From positions 1 to 64,000 of the forward strand of contig JAFDVS010000074.1 of the NCBI GenBank assembly GCA_018268935.1: 64,000 bases of DNA, written 5' to 3'. The stretch is from Acidobacteriota bacterium (GTDB lineage Bacteria; Acidobacteriota; Terriglobia; Bryobacterales; Bryobacteraceae). How positions within the stretch are numbered: the first letter of the stretch is position 1; every line of letters starts with the position of its first letter. The notes below the pieces were generated by a model, which ran no database searches, was not told the DNA's origin, and saw nothing but the letters and a program-made list of their open reading frames with translations. A program made the translations under genes and the position numbers. Shown one piece after another: positions 15,102-24,217 of the stretch.

Positions 15102-16403
15102 ATGAACAACATCATCATTTTGGGCGCCCAGTGGGGAGACGAAGGCAAGGGCAAAGTGGTCGACCTCCTGGCAGAGCGCTTCGATATCGTGACTCGCTAT
15201 CAGGGCGGTCACAACGCCGGCCACACCGTCTACGTCGGCGAGAAGAAATTCGTCCTCAAGCTGATTCCCAGCGGCATCCTGCGCGGCAAGAAGGCCGTTA
15301 TCGGGAATGGCGTTGTCATTGACCCGGGCGCCCTGCTCGACGAGATGGAATCGCTCGGCAAAGTGGGCATCGACGTGGGCAAGCACCTGGCGATCAGCAA
15401 TCGCGCCCACGTCATCTTCCCCTTCCACCGCATGGTGGAACGCGCCAGCGAAGGACGGGAAGGCCGCACGGCCATCGGCACCACCTCGCGCGGGATCGGC
15501 CCCTGCTATGAGGACAAGATTGCCCGCCGCGGCATCCGCGTCGCCGATCTGCTGGACGCGGAAAACTTCCACCAGTTCTTCGCCGTCCTGGCCGAAGACA
15601 AGCAAACCTTTGCCGAAGCCTTCCACATCGACGGGCAGCTCGATTACGCGAAGATCCGCGCCGACTACGAAGCCTTCGCCGAGCGGATCCGGCCCATGGT
15701 GTGCGACGCGTCGCGGCTGCTCAATGACGCCGTGCGCGACGGGAAACGCATTCTCTTCGAGGGCGCGCAAGGAACCATGCTCGACATTGACCATGGCACT
15801 TACCCGTTCGTCACCAGCTCCAGTGCGGCGGCGGGCGGCGCATGCACCGGCACAGGCGTTCCGCCCACACGTATCAGCGGCGTACTCGGCGTGTCGAAGG
15901 CATACATTACGCGCGTCGGCGGCGGCCCTTTCCCGACGGAGGAGCACGGCCCCATCGGCGAGCGCATTCGCAAAGCCGGGAATGAATTCGGCGCCGTTAC
16001 CGGACGCCCCCGCCGATGCGGGTGGTTTGATGTCCCCTTGCTACGCTATACCGCTATGGTCAACGGCTTTGATAGTCTGGTCATTACGAAACTGGATGTG
16101 CTCGACGAGTTTCCCGAGATTCAGGTGTGCACCGGATACCGCCTGAATGGCCGTGTGACCGATGAAGTCCCAGCCACGTCGAAGGAACTGGAGGCGGTCG
16201 AGCCTGTGTACGAAACAGTGCCTGGATGGAAGGGATCGACGCGAGGGGCCACGTCCTACGAGGCCTTGCCCGATGGGGCCAAGCGTTACCTCGATTTCCT
16301 TTCGGCGCAGGTCGGCGTCGAGATCGGTTGCATTTCCACCGGTCCGGAACGTAATGAGACGATCCTGTTGCCGGGATCGCGGTTTGAACAACTGGCGGGC
16401 TAG
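15102..16403 (+). CDS. purA: Adenylosuccinate synthetase
   Basis: A 433-residue protein, the family length. It catalyses IMP + aspartate + GTP to adenylosuccinate in AMP synthesis in the cytoplasm. The start MNNIIILGAQWGDEGKGKVVD carries the family GDEGKGK GTP/IMP loop, with catalytic Asp and Lys, and a second signature is GHNAGHTVYV with the catalytic His. FEGAQGTMLDIDHGTYPFVTSS is the central signature, and GRPRRCGWFD and KLDVLD (guanine specificity) follow. The ATG at 15102 is preferred over an in-frame extension, which has no homologous sequence. The kinase gene starts 22 bases after the stop. Confidence 0.97.
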   Translation: MNNIIILGAQWGDEGKGKVVDLLAERFDIVTRYQGGHNAGHTVYVGEKKFVLKLIPSGILRGKKAVIGNGVVIDPGALLDEMESLGKVGIDVGKHLAISNRAHVIFPFHRMVERASEGREGRTAIGTTSRGIGPCYEDKIARRGIRVADLLDAENFHQFFAVLAEDKQTFAEAFHIDGQLDYAKIRADYEAFAERIRPMVCDASRLLNDAVRDGKRILFEGAQGTMLDIDHGTYPFVTSSSAAAGGACTGTGVPPTRISGVLGVSKAYITRVGGGPFPTEEHGPIGERIRKAGNEFGAVTGRPRRCGWFDVPLLRYTAMVNGFDSLVITKLDVLDEFPEIQVCTGYRLNGRVTDEVPATSKELEAVEPVYETVPGWKGSTRGATSYEALPDGAKRYLDFLSAQVGVEIGCISTGPERNETILLPGSRFEQLAG

Positions 16404-16424
16404 GCGTTTGCCCCGCCGCTAAGA

Positions 16425-19082
16425 ATGGAACCTGGAAGTCGGATCGCACACTATCGGATCGTTTCGCGCCTCGGTTCCGGCGGTATGGGTGAAGTGTATC
16501 TTGCCCATGACGAACGTCTGGAGCGCAAAGCGGCAGTAAAGATTCTGCCCGCGGGTTCCTCTTCCGATCGCGACAGTATTCGCCGCTTCACACAGGAAGC
16601 GAAAGCTGCGGCGGCATTGAGCCATCCGAACATCGCCACCATCTATGATGCCGGCGAAGAGAGCGGGATTCCTTATCTCGCGATGGAATACGTGGAAGGC
16701 AGCACGCTCAGTTCCCTCACTGAGAAGTTGCCGCTGCCCTCCAGCGAGATCATGGCCGTCGGCATGCAAGTGGCCGATGCCTTGGTGGAGGCACACAGCA
16801 AAGGCATCATCCATCGCGATGTGAAGCCTTCGAACCTGATGCGCAACTCGCGTGCGCAAGTGAAAGTGCTCGACTTCGGGTTAGCCAAGCTCAGCGCCGC
16901 GGCCAAGATCCGCTTCGCCACCACGGTGAGCAACGGCGCGCCCACGCAATCCGGCAGTGATACAAAGATCGCGGTCGGCAGCTTGCCCTACATGAGTCCG
17001 GAACAGGCGCTGGCGAAGGAAGTGGATCAGCGCACCGACGTTTTCAGCCTGGGCGCGGTACTGTACGAACTGGCCACGGGGCGCCGCGCCTTCGCCGGGC
17101 AGACGCCCGCCGCGGTGTTCGATGCCATACTCAATCGAACGCCCTCCGCGCCGCGGTCAATCAATCCGGACGTTCCCGAATCGCTCGATCGCATCATTCG
17201 CAAGTGTCTGGAAAAGGATGCCGGGCTGCGATACCAGACGGCACAGGATCTGCTGGCCGATCTGAAACTGGCGCAGCGCGATTTGAGCGGGCCCATCACC
17301 GCGCCCCACTCCATCCCGCAGAAGCGCAAATCGACGCTGGCGGTGGCCATGGCGGCGGTGGCCGTGATCGGATCCGCCTACTTCGGATGGCGCGTTGCGA
17401 GCCACAAACCGGTGGAACCATCCACGCCCGTGCGCAACGTTCCGCTCACCAGTTTCCCCGGCAGCGAGAGCCAGCCATCGTTCTCACCGGATGGCAACCA
17501 GGTGGCCTTCAGTTGGAACCAGGGCAAGGAAGACGATCTCGATATCTACGTGAAGGTAGTGGAAGCGGGCATGCCGCTGCGCCTCACGAATACGCCTACA
17601 TCAGAGTACAGCCCGGCGTGGTCGCCCGATGGCCGCTACATCGCCTTCCTGCGGCAGGGCGTGGACAGCGCCGGCTTCTATCTCATCCCCGCGCTTGGCG
17701 GATTGGAACGCAAGTTGAGCGATGCTTCGCCGCAGCGTGTCGGCGCCGATGCTCCGTTCATCAACTGGTCGCCGGACGGCAAGCAACTGGTGTTGGTGGA
17801 CCGTGAGAGCGATCATGCGCCGCTGAGCCTTTTCCTGCTGGATCTGGAATCGAGCACGCGCCGCCGCATTACCTCACCGCCGGCAAAGACGCTGGGTGAC
17901 AGCACGCCCGTGTTCGCGCCGGACGGCAGCGCGATCGTCTTTGTGCGCACGCTCAGTCTCGCCGTGCAGGATGTTTACCTGCTCGACATGAAGACGGGCA
18001 AAGAGCACCAGATCACCAAAGACAACCGGCGCATCTACGGGTTGGCGTGGAATCCCAACGACAACCGCATCATCTTCTCCTCGGCGCGTAGCGCGAACAG
18101 CCGCCTGTGGCGAATTTCAGCGAATGGCGGTGAACCGGAACGGCTGCCGGGTATTGCCGATCAGGCGGGCTTCCTTGCGATTTCGCAAAACGGAAAACGC
18201 CTCGCCTACACGCGCTCAGTGATCGACACCAACATCTGGCTCTACGATCTGCCCGAGAAACTCACGCCAACGCCCACCGGAGCAGTGCTGATGGCGTCCA
18301 CGCGTCATGAGCAGGGGCCGCGCTTTTCCCCGGATGGCACGCGCATCGGCTTCGCTTCCAATCGTTCGGGTGCGCTGGAAATCTGGGTGGCGGACACCAA
18401 CGGGCAGAACATGAACCAGTTGACGAATTTCAACGGGCCGTCCACCGGTAGCCCGATGTGGTCGCCCGACGGCAAGTTCATCGTCTTCGATTCGCGCCCC
18501 AACGGCAATCCGGATATCTACGTTGTCAGCGCCGATGGCGGACTGCCGCGGCGTCTCACTACAGACAGCACGCAGGAGATCGTACCGAGTTGGTCGCAGG
18601 ACGGGCGTTGGGTTTACTTCACTTCCAATCGCAGCGGGCGTTACGAGATCTGGAAGATTCCCGCGCAGGGCGGCCTCGCATCGCAAGTCACCAAGGAGGG
18701 CGGATTTCATGGCGTGGAATCGCCCGACGGCAAGTACGTCTACTATGCCAAGTCGAACTCGCTTGCCGGACTATGGCGCGTGGGCACCGAAAGCGGCGCC
18801 GAGGAGCCCGCTATCGAATCGTTGAAAGCGGGCTATTGGAGTTATTGGTCCTTTGGCAAGGACGGCATCTTCTATGTGGATCGTGAGGACATGGACGAGG
18901 GCGGCGCGCGCTATCCGTTGCGGTACTTCCATCTCGGAACGAAGAAGGACACGGTGGTTACGTATCTTTCCAAGCGGCCGTTCAATAGCGGTCTCTCCGT
19001 ATCTCCTGATGGCAAGAAGTTCCTCTACACGCAGGTGGATCAGAGCGAGACGGACATCATGATGGTGGATGGCTTCCGCTAG
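16425..19082 (+). CDS. Ser/Thr protein kinase with C-terminal PD40/TolB-like propeller
   Basis: An 885-residue membrane protein. A cytoplasmic Hanks-type kinase occupies residues about 8-275 with the G-loop GSGGMGEVYLA, catalytic HRDVKPSNLM near 130, DFGLAKL near 150 and VGSLPYMSPEQ. One membrane helix lies at about 305-322 (TLAVAMAAVAVIGSAYFGW). The rest is an extracytoplasmic beta-propeller with repeated WSPDG/FSPDG motifs of the PD40/TolB type. The layout suggests an outside ligand-sensing propeller linked to an inside kinase, common in Acidobacteriota. No substrate protein is identifiable nearby. Confidence 0.93.
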   Translation: MEPGSRIAHYRIVSRLGSGGMGEVYLAHDERLERKAAVKILPAGSSSDRDSIRRFTQEAKAAAALSHPNIATIYDAGEESGIPYLAMEYVEGSTLSSLTEKLPLPSSEIMAVGMQVADALVEAHSKGIIHRDVKPSNLMRNSRAQVKVLDFGLAKLSAAAKIRFATTVSNGAPTQSGSDTKIAVGSLPYMSPEQALAKEVDQRTDVFSLGAVLYELATGRRAFAGQTPAAVFDAILNRTPSAPRSINPDVPESLDRIIRKCLEKDAGLRYQTAQDLLADLKLAQRDLSGPITAPHSIPQKRKSTLAVAMAAVAVIGSAYFGWRVASHKPVEPSTPVRNVPLTSFPGSESQPSFSPDGNQVAFSWNQGKEDDLDIYVKVVEAGMPLRLTNTPTSEYSPAWSPDGRYIAFLRQGVDSAGFYLIPALGGLERKLSDASPQRVGADAPFINWSPDGKQLVLVDRESDHAPLSLFLLDLESSTRRRITSPPAKTLGDSTPVFAPDGSAIVFVRTLSLAVQDVYLLDMKTGKEHQITKDNRRIYGLAWNPNDNRIIFSSARSANSRLWRISANGGEPERLPGIADQAGFLAISQNGKRLAYTRSVIDTNIWLYDLPEKLTPTPTGAVLMASTRHEQGPRFSPDGTRIGFASNRSGALEIWVADTNGQNMNQLTNFNGPSTGSPMWSPDGKFIVFDSRPNGNPDIYVVSADGGLPRRLTTDSTQEIVPSWSQDGRWVYFTSNRSGRYEIWKIPAQGGLASQVTKEGGFHGVESPDGKYVYYAKSNSLAGLWRVGTESGAEEPAIESLKAGYWSYWSFGKDGIFYVDREDMDEGGARYPLRYFHLGTKKDTVVTYLSKRPFNSGLSVSPDGKKFLYTQVDQSETDIMMVDGFR

Positions 19083-19110
19083 ATCCGCAAACCCGTATCA
19101 TAGAAAGGCT

Positions 19111-20823
19111 ATGCACCGGCGCACCTTTCTCCCACTCGCCCTGGCTCCGCTGGCCCGATCCGAAGAATACGTCTACGGGCATGACTCCGTACGGCAGCCC
19201 GGCGTCCCCAAAGGCACGGTCACCAAGCTCGTTTTCGAGAACAGCAAGATCTACCCCGGCACCCGCCACGACTACTGGGTTTACGTACCGGCGCAATACG
19301 ACCAATCGAAACCCGCGGCGGTGATGGTATTTCAGGACGGCTCTTCCTTTGTCAATGAAGCCGGGGCGTTCCGCGTCCCCATCGTCTTCGACAATCTCAT
19401 TCACCGCGGCTACATGCCGGTCACCATCGGCGTGCTGATCGCGCCGGGCATTGTCCCCGCGCGCCAGGAAGCGCAGCAATCGCGCTTTCACCGCAGCCAC
19501 GAATACGACGCCGTCAACGATCGGTACGTCCGCTTTCTACTCGAAGAAATGCTGCCCGAAGTGGGCAAGTCGTACAACCTCACCAACGATCCCAATCTCC
19601 GAGCCATATCGGGCAGTTCTTCGGGCGGCAATTGCTCCGTCACCGCGGCCTGGCATCGCCCCGATGGCTTCCGCCGGGTGATGAGCTTCATTGCCGGATT
19701 CACCCATCAGCGCGGGGCACTGATTCTTCCTTCGCAGGTGCGCAAGTTCGAGGGCAAGCCGCTGCGCATCTTTCTTCAGGACGGCCTCGGCGATCAGAAT
19801 ATCCAAAGCAACCAGGACATGATCGCGGCGCTTGAAGGCGCCGGCTATGATGCGCGGCTCGTTGTCGGCACGGAAGCGCACAACTCCAAGCACGGCGGCC
19901 CGCTGATGCCGGAAGCCCTGCGCTGGGTCTGGCGCGATTGGACCACGCCCATCGCCAAGCCCACGAAATCGTTCGCCTCGCGCTACATCGATCAGACCAT
20001 GGAATGGGAACAGGTGAGCGACAACCACAAGTTCACCGAAGGCCCCGCGGTTGACCCCAACGGCGATGTCTACTTCTCCGATATCCCCAACAATCGCATT
20101 CACAAGATCGAGCATGCCAGCGGCAAAGTCAGCGTGTTCAAAGAGGACACGGGCGGTGCGAACGGCCTCATGTTCGGACCCGACGGGCGCATTTATGCCT
20201 GCCAGAATGGACGGCAGCGCATTGTCGCCTACGACTTGAGCGGCAAAGAGTCTGTGATTGCCAGCGGGATGCGATCCAACGATCTGGCGATCAACGCCAA
20301 AGGCGAAATTTACTTCACCGAACCGCCTGCGCGCAAAGTGTGGTTCATCGACGCGAAAGGCGCGGCGCGCGTGGTGCACGAAGGGATGGTGTCTCCCAAC
20401 GGTGTGCGCCTCTCGCCCGATCACTCCCTGCTGATGGTTGCCGATTATCAAACGCGTTGGGTCTGGTCGTTCCAGGTGCAGGACGACGGCTCGCTCGCCT
20501 ACGGCCTTCCGTTCCACCGGCTGGAGGTTCCCGACGAACTGGCCGATGGCCGCACCTGGTCGGCCGCCGATGGCTTCACGGTCGACACCGAAGGCTTCCT
20601 CTACGTCGCCACGAACATGGGGGTGCAAATCTCCGATCCGGCGGGCCGCACCTCCGCGGTGCTGCTGAGTCCCAATGGCCCCAGGCTTTCCAATGCCGTC
20701 TTCGCCGGGCCGGCTTTGGATACGCTGTATGTCACGGCGGGGGACAAGGTGTTCCGCCGGAAAACGAAACGTCAAGGTGTCTTCCCGTGGAAGCCCGCCA
20801 AGCCGCCCGTACCGAGACTGTAG
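19111..20823 (+). CDS. Exported esterase fused to SMP-30/gluconolactonase domain
   Basis: The start is placed at the ATG at 19111, giving a signal-like N-terminus MHRRTFLPLALAPLARS; the longer frame overlaps the kinase gene. The 570-residue product has two domains: an esterase-D-type alpha/beta hydrolase (residues about 45-290; nucleophile Ser in ISGSSSGGNCSV near 168) and an SMP-30/gluconolactonase six-bladed propeller (about 297-570; motifs FTEGPAVDPNGDVYFSD, MVSPNGVRLSPD, AADGFTVDTEGFLYVA). A sugar ester could be released and a lactone opened by one chain; this is inferred. It is directly followed by the sialidase-like gene with no gap. Confidence 0.85.
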   Translation: MHRRTFLPLALAPLARSEEYVYGHDSVRQPGVPKGTVTKLVFENSKIYPGTRHDYWVYVPAQYDQSKPAAVMVFQDGSSFVNEAGAFRVPIVFDNLIHRGYMPVTIGVLIAPGIVPARQEAQQSRFHRSHEYDAVNDRYVRFLLEEMLPEVGKSYNLTNDPNLRAISGSSSGGNCSVTAAWHRPDGFRRVMSFIAGFTHQRGALILPSQVRKFEGKPLRIFLQDGLGDQNIQSNQDMIAALEGAGYDARLVVGTEAHNSKHGGPLMPEALRWVWRDWTTPIAKPTKSFASRYIDQTMEWEQVSDNHKFTEGPAVDPNGDVYFSDIPNNRIHKIEHASGKVSVFKEDTGGANGLMFGPDGRIYACQNGRQRIVAYDLSGKESVIASGMRSNDLAINAKGEIYFTEPPARKVWFIDAKGAARVVHEGMVSPNGVRLSPDHSLLMVADYQTRWVWSFQVQDDGSLAYGLPFHRLEVPDELADGRTWSAADGFTVDTEGFLYVATNMGVQISDPAGRTSAVLLSPNGPRLSNAVFAGPALDTLYVTAGDKVFRRKTKRQGVFPWKPAKPPVPRL

Positions 20824-21999
20824 ATGCTGACCTCAATTTTGCTGCTTGTCTTTTCCGCCGCCGCGCAGGACTTCACCATCAAACTGGAAAAAGTCCGATC
20901 CGGCTACGACGGCGAAACCTGTTGGGTGCATGCGCGCGCCGGAATTGTTCCGGCGAAGGGCGGCCCCAGCGTGGTGCTCACGATGCAGAAGCTGTTGCTC
21001 ACCGGCAGCGACGTCTTCTATGCGCTCAGCGAAATGCGCACCGATGACTTCGGCCGCACGTGGTCCGGCCCGGTGGAGCACACCGAAACGCTTGGCCGCC
21101 GCAACGAACCGAACGGAGTCATCGTGGCCGCCAGCGACTTCTGGCCCACCTGGCACGCCGCTTCCCGCAAGCTGCTCGGCATCGGCCACACCGTGCGATA
21201 CCTCAACAACAAAGTGATGGAGGGAGCGCCGCGCCAGACAACCTATTCCGTCTACGATGACAAGCATCGCGCGTGGACGCCGTGGGCCACCGTCGACATG
21301 CCGGATGCCGCGCGTTTCTACAACGCGGGCGCGGGCTGCGCACAACGCGTCGATCTGCCGAATGGCGATCTGCTCATCCCCATCTATCACCACGCCAAGG
21401 GCGAGAAAGTTGCCAGGACCAGCGTCATGCGCTGCCGCTTCGATGGCCGCCGTTTGCGTGTCGCCGAGGTGGGCGGCGAACTCGCGGTGAATGAGAAGCG
21501 CGGGCTCGCCGAGCCCTCACTCACCAAATTCCGCGACCGCTTCTACCTCACCGTGCGGCACGATGATCGCGGCTACGTCAGTTCGAGCAGAGACGGGCTG
21601 CACTTCGAACCGCTGCGCCCCTGGCTCTGGGACGATGGCACTGATCTCGGCAATTACAACACGCAGCAGCATTGGGTTTCGCATCCCAAGGGGCTCTACC
21701 TCGTCTATACGCGCAAAGGCGCGGGCAACGATCATGTGTTCCGCCATCGCGCCCCACTGTTCATTGCCAAGGTGGATCCCGGTACGCTGCGCGTGATTCG
21801 CTCCACCGAACAGGTGCTGGTTCCGCAACGCGGCGCGCGTCTCGGCAACTTCGGCGTGACAGACATCAGCAACGATGAGACGTGGGTCACCGTCACCGAA
21901 TGGATGCAGACATGGGGACCGAATATAGTCATGAAGCCCGGCAACCCCTACGGAGCCGACAACACATTGTGGATCGCACGAATCCTATGGAATCAGTAA
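20824..21999 (+). CDS. Secreted sialidase-fold (BNR) protein
   Basis: A 391-residue protein with a short signal peptide (MLTSILLLVFSAAAQ) and a beta-propeller of the exo-alpha-sialidase superfamily. Asp-box-like motifs are TDDFGRTWSGP, SSRDGLHFEPL and LAEPSLTKFRDRFYLTVR, where an EPS/Arg element resembles catalytic-centre sequence. True sialidase activity cannot be claimed. The ATG directly follows the stop of the esterase/SMP-30 gene, and the 3' end overlaps the aminotransferase start by 13 bases, so all three are one operon. Confidence 0.75.
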   Translation: MLTSILLLVFSAAAQDFTIKLEKVRSGYDGETCWVHARAGIVPAKGGPSVVLTMQKLLLTGSDVFYALSEMRTDDFGRTWSGPVEHTETLGRRNEPNGVIVAASDFWPTWHAASRKLLGIGHTVRYLNNKVMEGAPRQTTYSVYDDKHRAWTPWATVDMPDAARFYNAGAGCAQRVDLPNGDLLIPIYHHAKGEKVARTSVMRCRFDGRRLRVAEVGGELAVNEKRGLAEPSLTKFRDRFYLTVRHDDRGYVSSSRDGLHFEPLRPWLWDDGTDLGNYNTQQHWVSHPKGLYLVYTRKGAGNDHVFRHRAPLFIAKVDPGTLRVIRSTEQVLVPQRGARLGNFGVTDISNDETWVTVTEWMQTWGPNIVMKPGNPYGADNTLWIARILWNQ

Positions 22000-23303
22000 C
22001 AGGACAGGCGCTTTATCAGCGTGCCCGCAAACGCATCCCGGGAGGCACGCAGTTGCTCTCCAAGCGCCCCGAGATGTTTCTTCCCGAACAATGGCCCGCC
22101 TATTATTCCAAGGCTCAGGGCGCGGAAGTCTGGGATCTCGATGGCAACCGCTACATCGATATGTCCTACGGGGGTATTGGCGCCTGTGTGCTTGGCTTCG
22201 CGGACCCCGACGTGGACGACGCCGTGCGCCAGACCATCGCCAACGGTTCGGCATGTACACTCAATGCGCCGGAAGAGGTGTACCTCGCCGATTTGCTGTG
22301 CGAACTGCATCCCTGGGCGGACATGGTGCGCTACGTGCGCTGCGGCGGAGAAGCGATGGCCGCGGCTGTCCGCATCGCGCGCGCCAAAACAAAACGGGAC
22401 AAAATTGTTTTTTGCGGATACCACGGCTGGCAGGATTGGTATCTCGCGGCGAATCTGGCCGAAGACGACGCGCTTTCCGGCCATCTGCTTCCGGGCCTGA
22501 GCCCAGCCGGAGTTCCGCGCGGGCTCACGGGCACCGCGCTTCCCTTCCCGTATAACGATATCCCTGCGTTTCATAAAGCTGTGGAGGAAGCGGGCAGCGA
22601 CCTGGCCGCCGTCGTGATGGAGCCGCAACGCGGCGGGCCCCCTGCCCCGGGCTTTCTCGAAACCATTCGCGAAGAGACCCGCAAACGCGGTGCGCTGCTG
22701 GTCTTTGATGAAATCACCGCCGGCTTCCGCCTCAACACCGGAGGCATCCATTTGCTGCGCGGCGTGATGCCGGACATCGCGGTCTTCGCGAAGGCAATCA
22801 GCAACGGCTATCCCATGGGAGCGATCATTGGCACAGGCGAGGCGATGCAGGCGGCGCAGGATACGTTTCTCAGTTCCACGCATTGGACGGAGCGCATCGG
22901 ACCGACGGCCGCGCTGGCCGCGGTTCGCAAACACCAGCGCGTGGACGCTGCAGCCCATCTGGTTCGCACTGGTGAATCGGTGCAGCAGGCATGGCGCGAT
23001 GCAGCCACCGCCACCGGGCTCCGCATCACGGTGGCCGGAATGCCGCCGCTGGCCCGCTTCACCATTGACGAAGCGGAGCCACAGGCGGTGAAAACGCTAT
23101 TCGTGCAGGAGATGCTTGATCGCGGCTTTCTCGCCAGTAACGCCTTCTACGCCATGTACGCGCACACGGAGGCTCAGGTGCAATGCTACGCCGCCGCCGT
23201 GCGCGAGGTCTTCCAGAATCTTCGCACGGCCATCGATGCCAACGATGTCACGAAGCGTCTTCGAGGCCCCGTCGCCCACTCCGGCTTCTTCCGCCTCGCC
23301 TGA
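21987..23303 (+). CDS. Class III PLP aminotransferase (glutamate-1-semialdehyde aminomutase-like)
   Basis: The start ATG at 21987 gives 438 residues and the subgroup N-terminus RARKRIPGGTQLLSKRPEMF. The PLP lysine is K269 in AVFAKAISNGYPMGAIIG, and LLVFDEITAGFR holds the Asp that binds the pyridine nitrogen. This subgroup includes glutamate-1-semialdehyde 2,1-aminomutase and sugar- or polysaccharide-linked aminotransferases; HemL itself is less likely, since the operon partners are exported esterase and propeller proteins. Cytoplasmic. The gene overlaps the sialidase-like gene by 13 bases and ends 5 bases before the convergent unknown gene. Confidence 0.85.
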   Translation: MESVTGQALYQRARKRIPGGTQLLSKRPEMFLPEQWPAYYSKAQGAEVWDLDGNRYIDMSYGGIGACVLGFADPDVDDAVRQTIANGSACTLNAPEEVYLADLLCELHPWADMVRYVRCGGEAMAAAVRIARAKTKRDKIVFCGYHGWQDWYLAANLAEDDALSGHLLPGLSPAGVPRGLTGTALPFPYNDIPAFHKAVEEAGSDLAAVVMEPQRGGPPAPGFLETIREETRKRGALLVFDEITAGFRLNTGGIHLLRGVMPDIAVFAKAISNGYPMGAIIGTGEAMQAAQDTFLSSTHWTERIGPTAALAAVRKHQRVDAAAHLVRTGESVQQAWRDAATATGLRITVAGMPPLARFTIDEAEPQAVKTLFVQEMLDRGFLASNAFYAMYAHTEAQVQCYAAAVREVFQNLRTAIDANDVTKRLRGPVAHSGFFRLA

Positions 23304-23308
23304 GCCGA

Positions 23309-24217
23309 TCAGTATTTCGCCTCTTTGAGAGCCGCACCGTACCTGGCCTGCAGGAGCCGTGCAATCTGATCGTGCGCCGATTGCAGATCCTGGCGCGCCA
23401 ACCCGGCCTTCTCATCGTCTTCCCGCAGGTTCCAGGCGAGCATGGCCCGCAGCGTCGGCTTCAGCACGCTGCTCGCGCGCTTCCGCAAACTCCGCAGCCA
23501 ATATTCGTAATAGTGGTACATCGCCGATTGCACCAGTGGCCATTGGGCAGCGTCCTGCAGCAGGCGATCCAACACCAGACACAAAGAAAGAAACTTGCCA
23601 TAACCGGCAACGCCCCTGTCCAGCGGCGTTCGCTTCTCCTTCAACAACGATTCCCCATACGCATCCGGCGCCGACAAGGTCCGCACTAGATGGGACACGT
23701 TCCATCGCCCATACGACCCCGAATCAAGAAACCACAGGAACGCGTCGATATCATCATCGCGGCGTTGCCATTCCACAACACCCAAGAACTGCTGGAACAC
23801 AGGGACGGCTGAGCCATCCGCGGGAATCGGCGCCACGCCATTCTTCAACCGCAGCCGGTACAGCTTCGGGAGCAGCAGTGGATAGTTCTTGACGTAGAAT
23901 TCCCGCACATTGGGCTGTTCCAGCACCTTCACCGCGAACGCCCGTTCTTCCTCGGGCAATATGGCCGGGACGAAGCCCGCAAGCGTGCCGACCTCCAGTA
24001 ACGCGAAGTAGTCAAGTAGAAAGTCGAATGCATCCCTCGCGCGTACTTCCGCCTGTGCGCTGACCGTTCCCTTGTTATGATGACGCAGCAAACGCCGGAG
24101 GAATTCTGACTCCTCACCAGTCTCCTTCTTCATGATTTCGAGCGCCCGATCCGCATTCCCGTCCAGCAGATATTGTGTCTTCATCAGGTGCAGGTTCGCC
24201 GAATGCACTGGAGTCAT
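23309..24217 (-). CDS. Unknown helical protein coupled to an alpha/beta hydrolase
   Basis: A 302-residue, mainly helical soluble protein without signal peptide or membrane helix; I do not recognise the family. The N-terminal 50 residues (LDGNADRALEIMKKETGEE) look TPR-like; later features are LEQPNVREFYVKNYPLLLPKL, RRDDDIDAFLWFLDSGSYGRW and a basic/helical C-terminus. The ATG overlaps the stop of the upstream hydrolase gene (ATGA), so the two are a translationally coupled pair. Possible roles are partner, inhibitor or regulator of the hydrolase. Confidence 0.68.
   Translation of the reverse strand: MTPVHSANLHLMKTQYLLDGNADRALEIMKKETGEESEFLRRLLRHHNKGTVSAQAEVRARDAFDFLLDYFALLEVGTLAGFVPAILPEEERAFAVKVLEQPNVREFYVKNYPLLLPKLYRLRLKNGVAPIPADGSAVPVFQQFLGVVEWQRRDDDIDAFLWFLDSGSYGRWNVSHLVRTLSAPDAYGESLLKEKRTPLDRGVAGYGKFLSLCLVLDRLLQDAAQWPLVQSAMYHYYEYWLRSLRKRASSVLKPTLRAMLAWNLREDDEKAGLARQDLQSAHDQIARLLQARYGAALKEAKY

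Noticed and set aside
19537..20775. 412-residue leftward frame over the esterase/SMP-30 fusion
   Set aside because: Antisense shadow without motifs.
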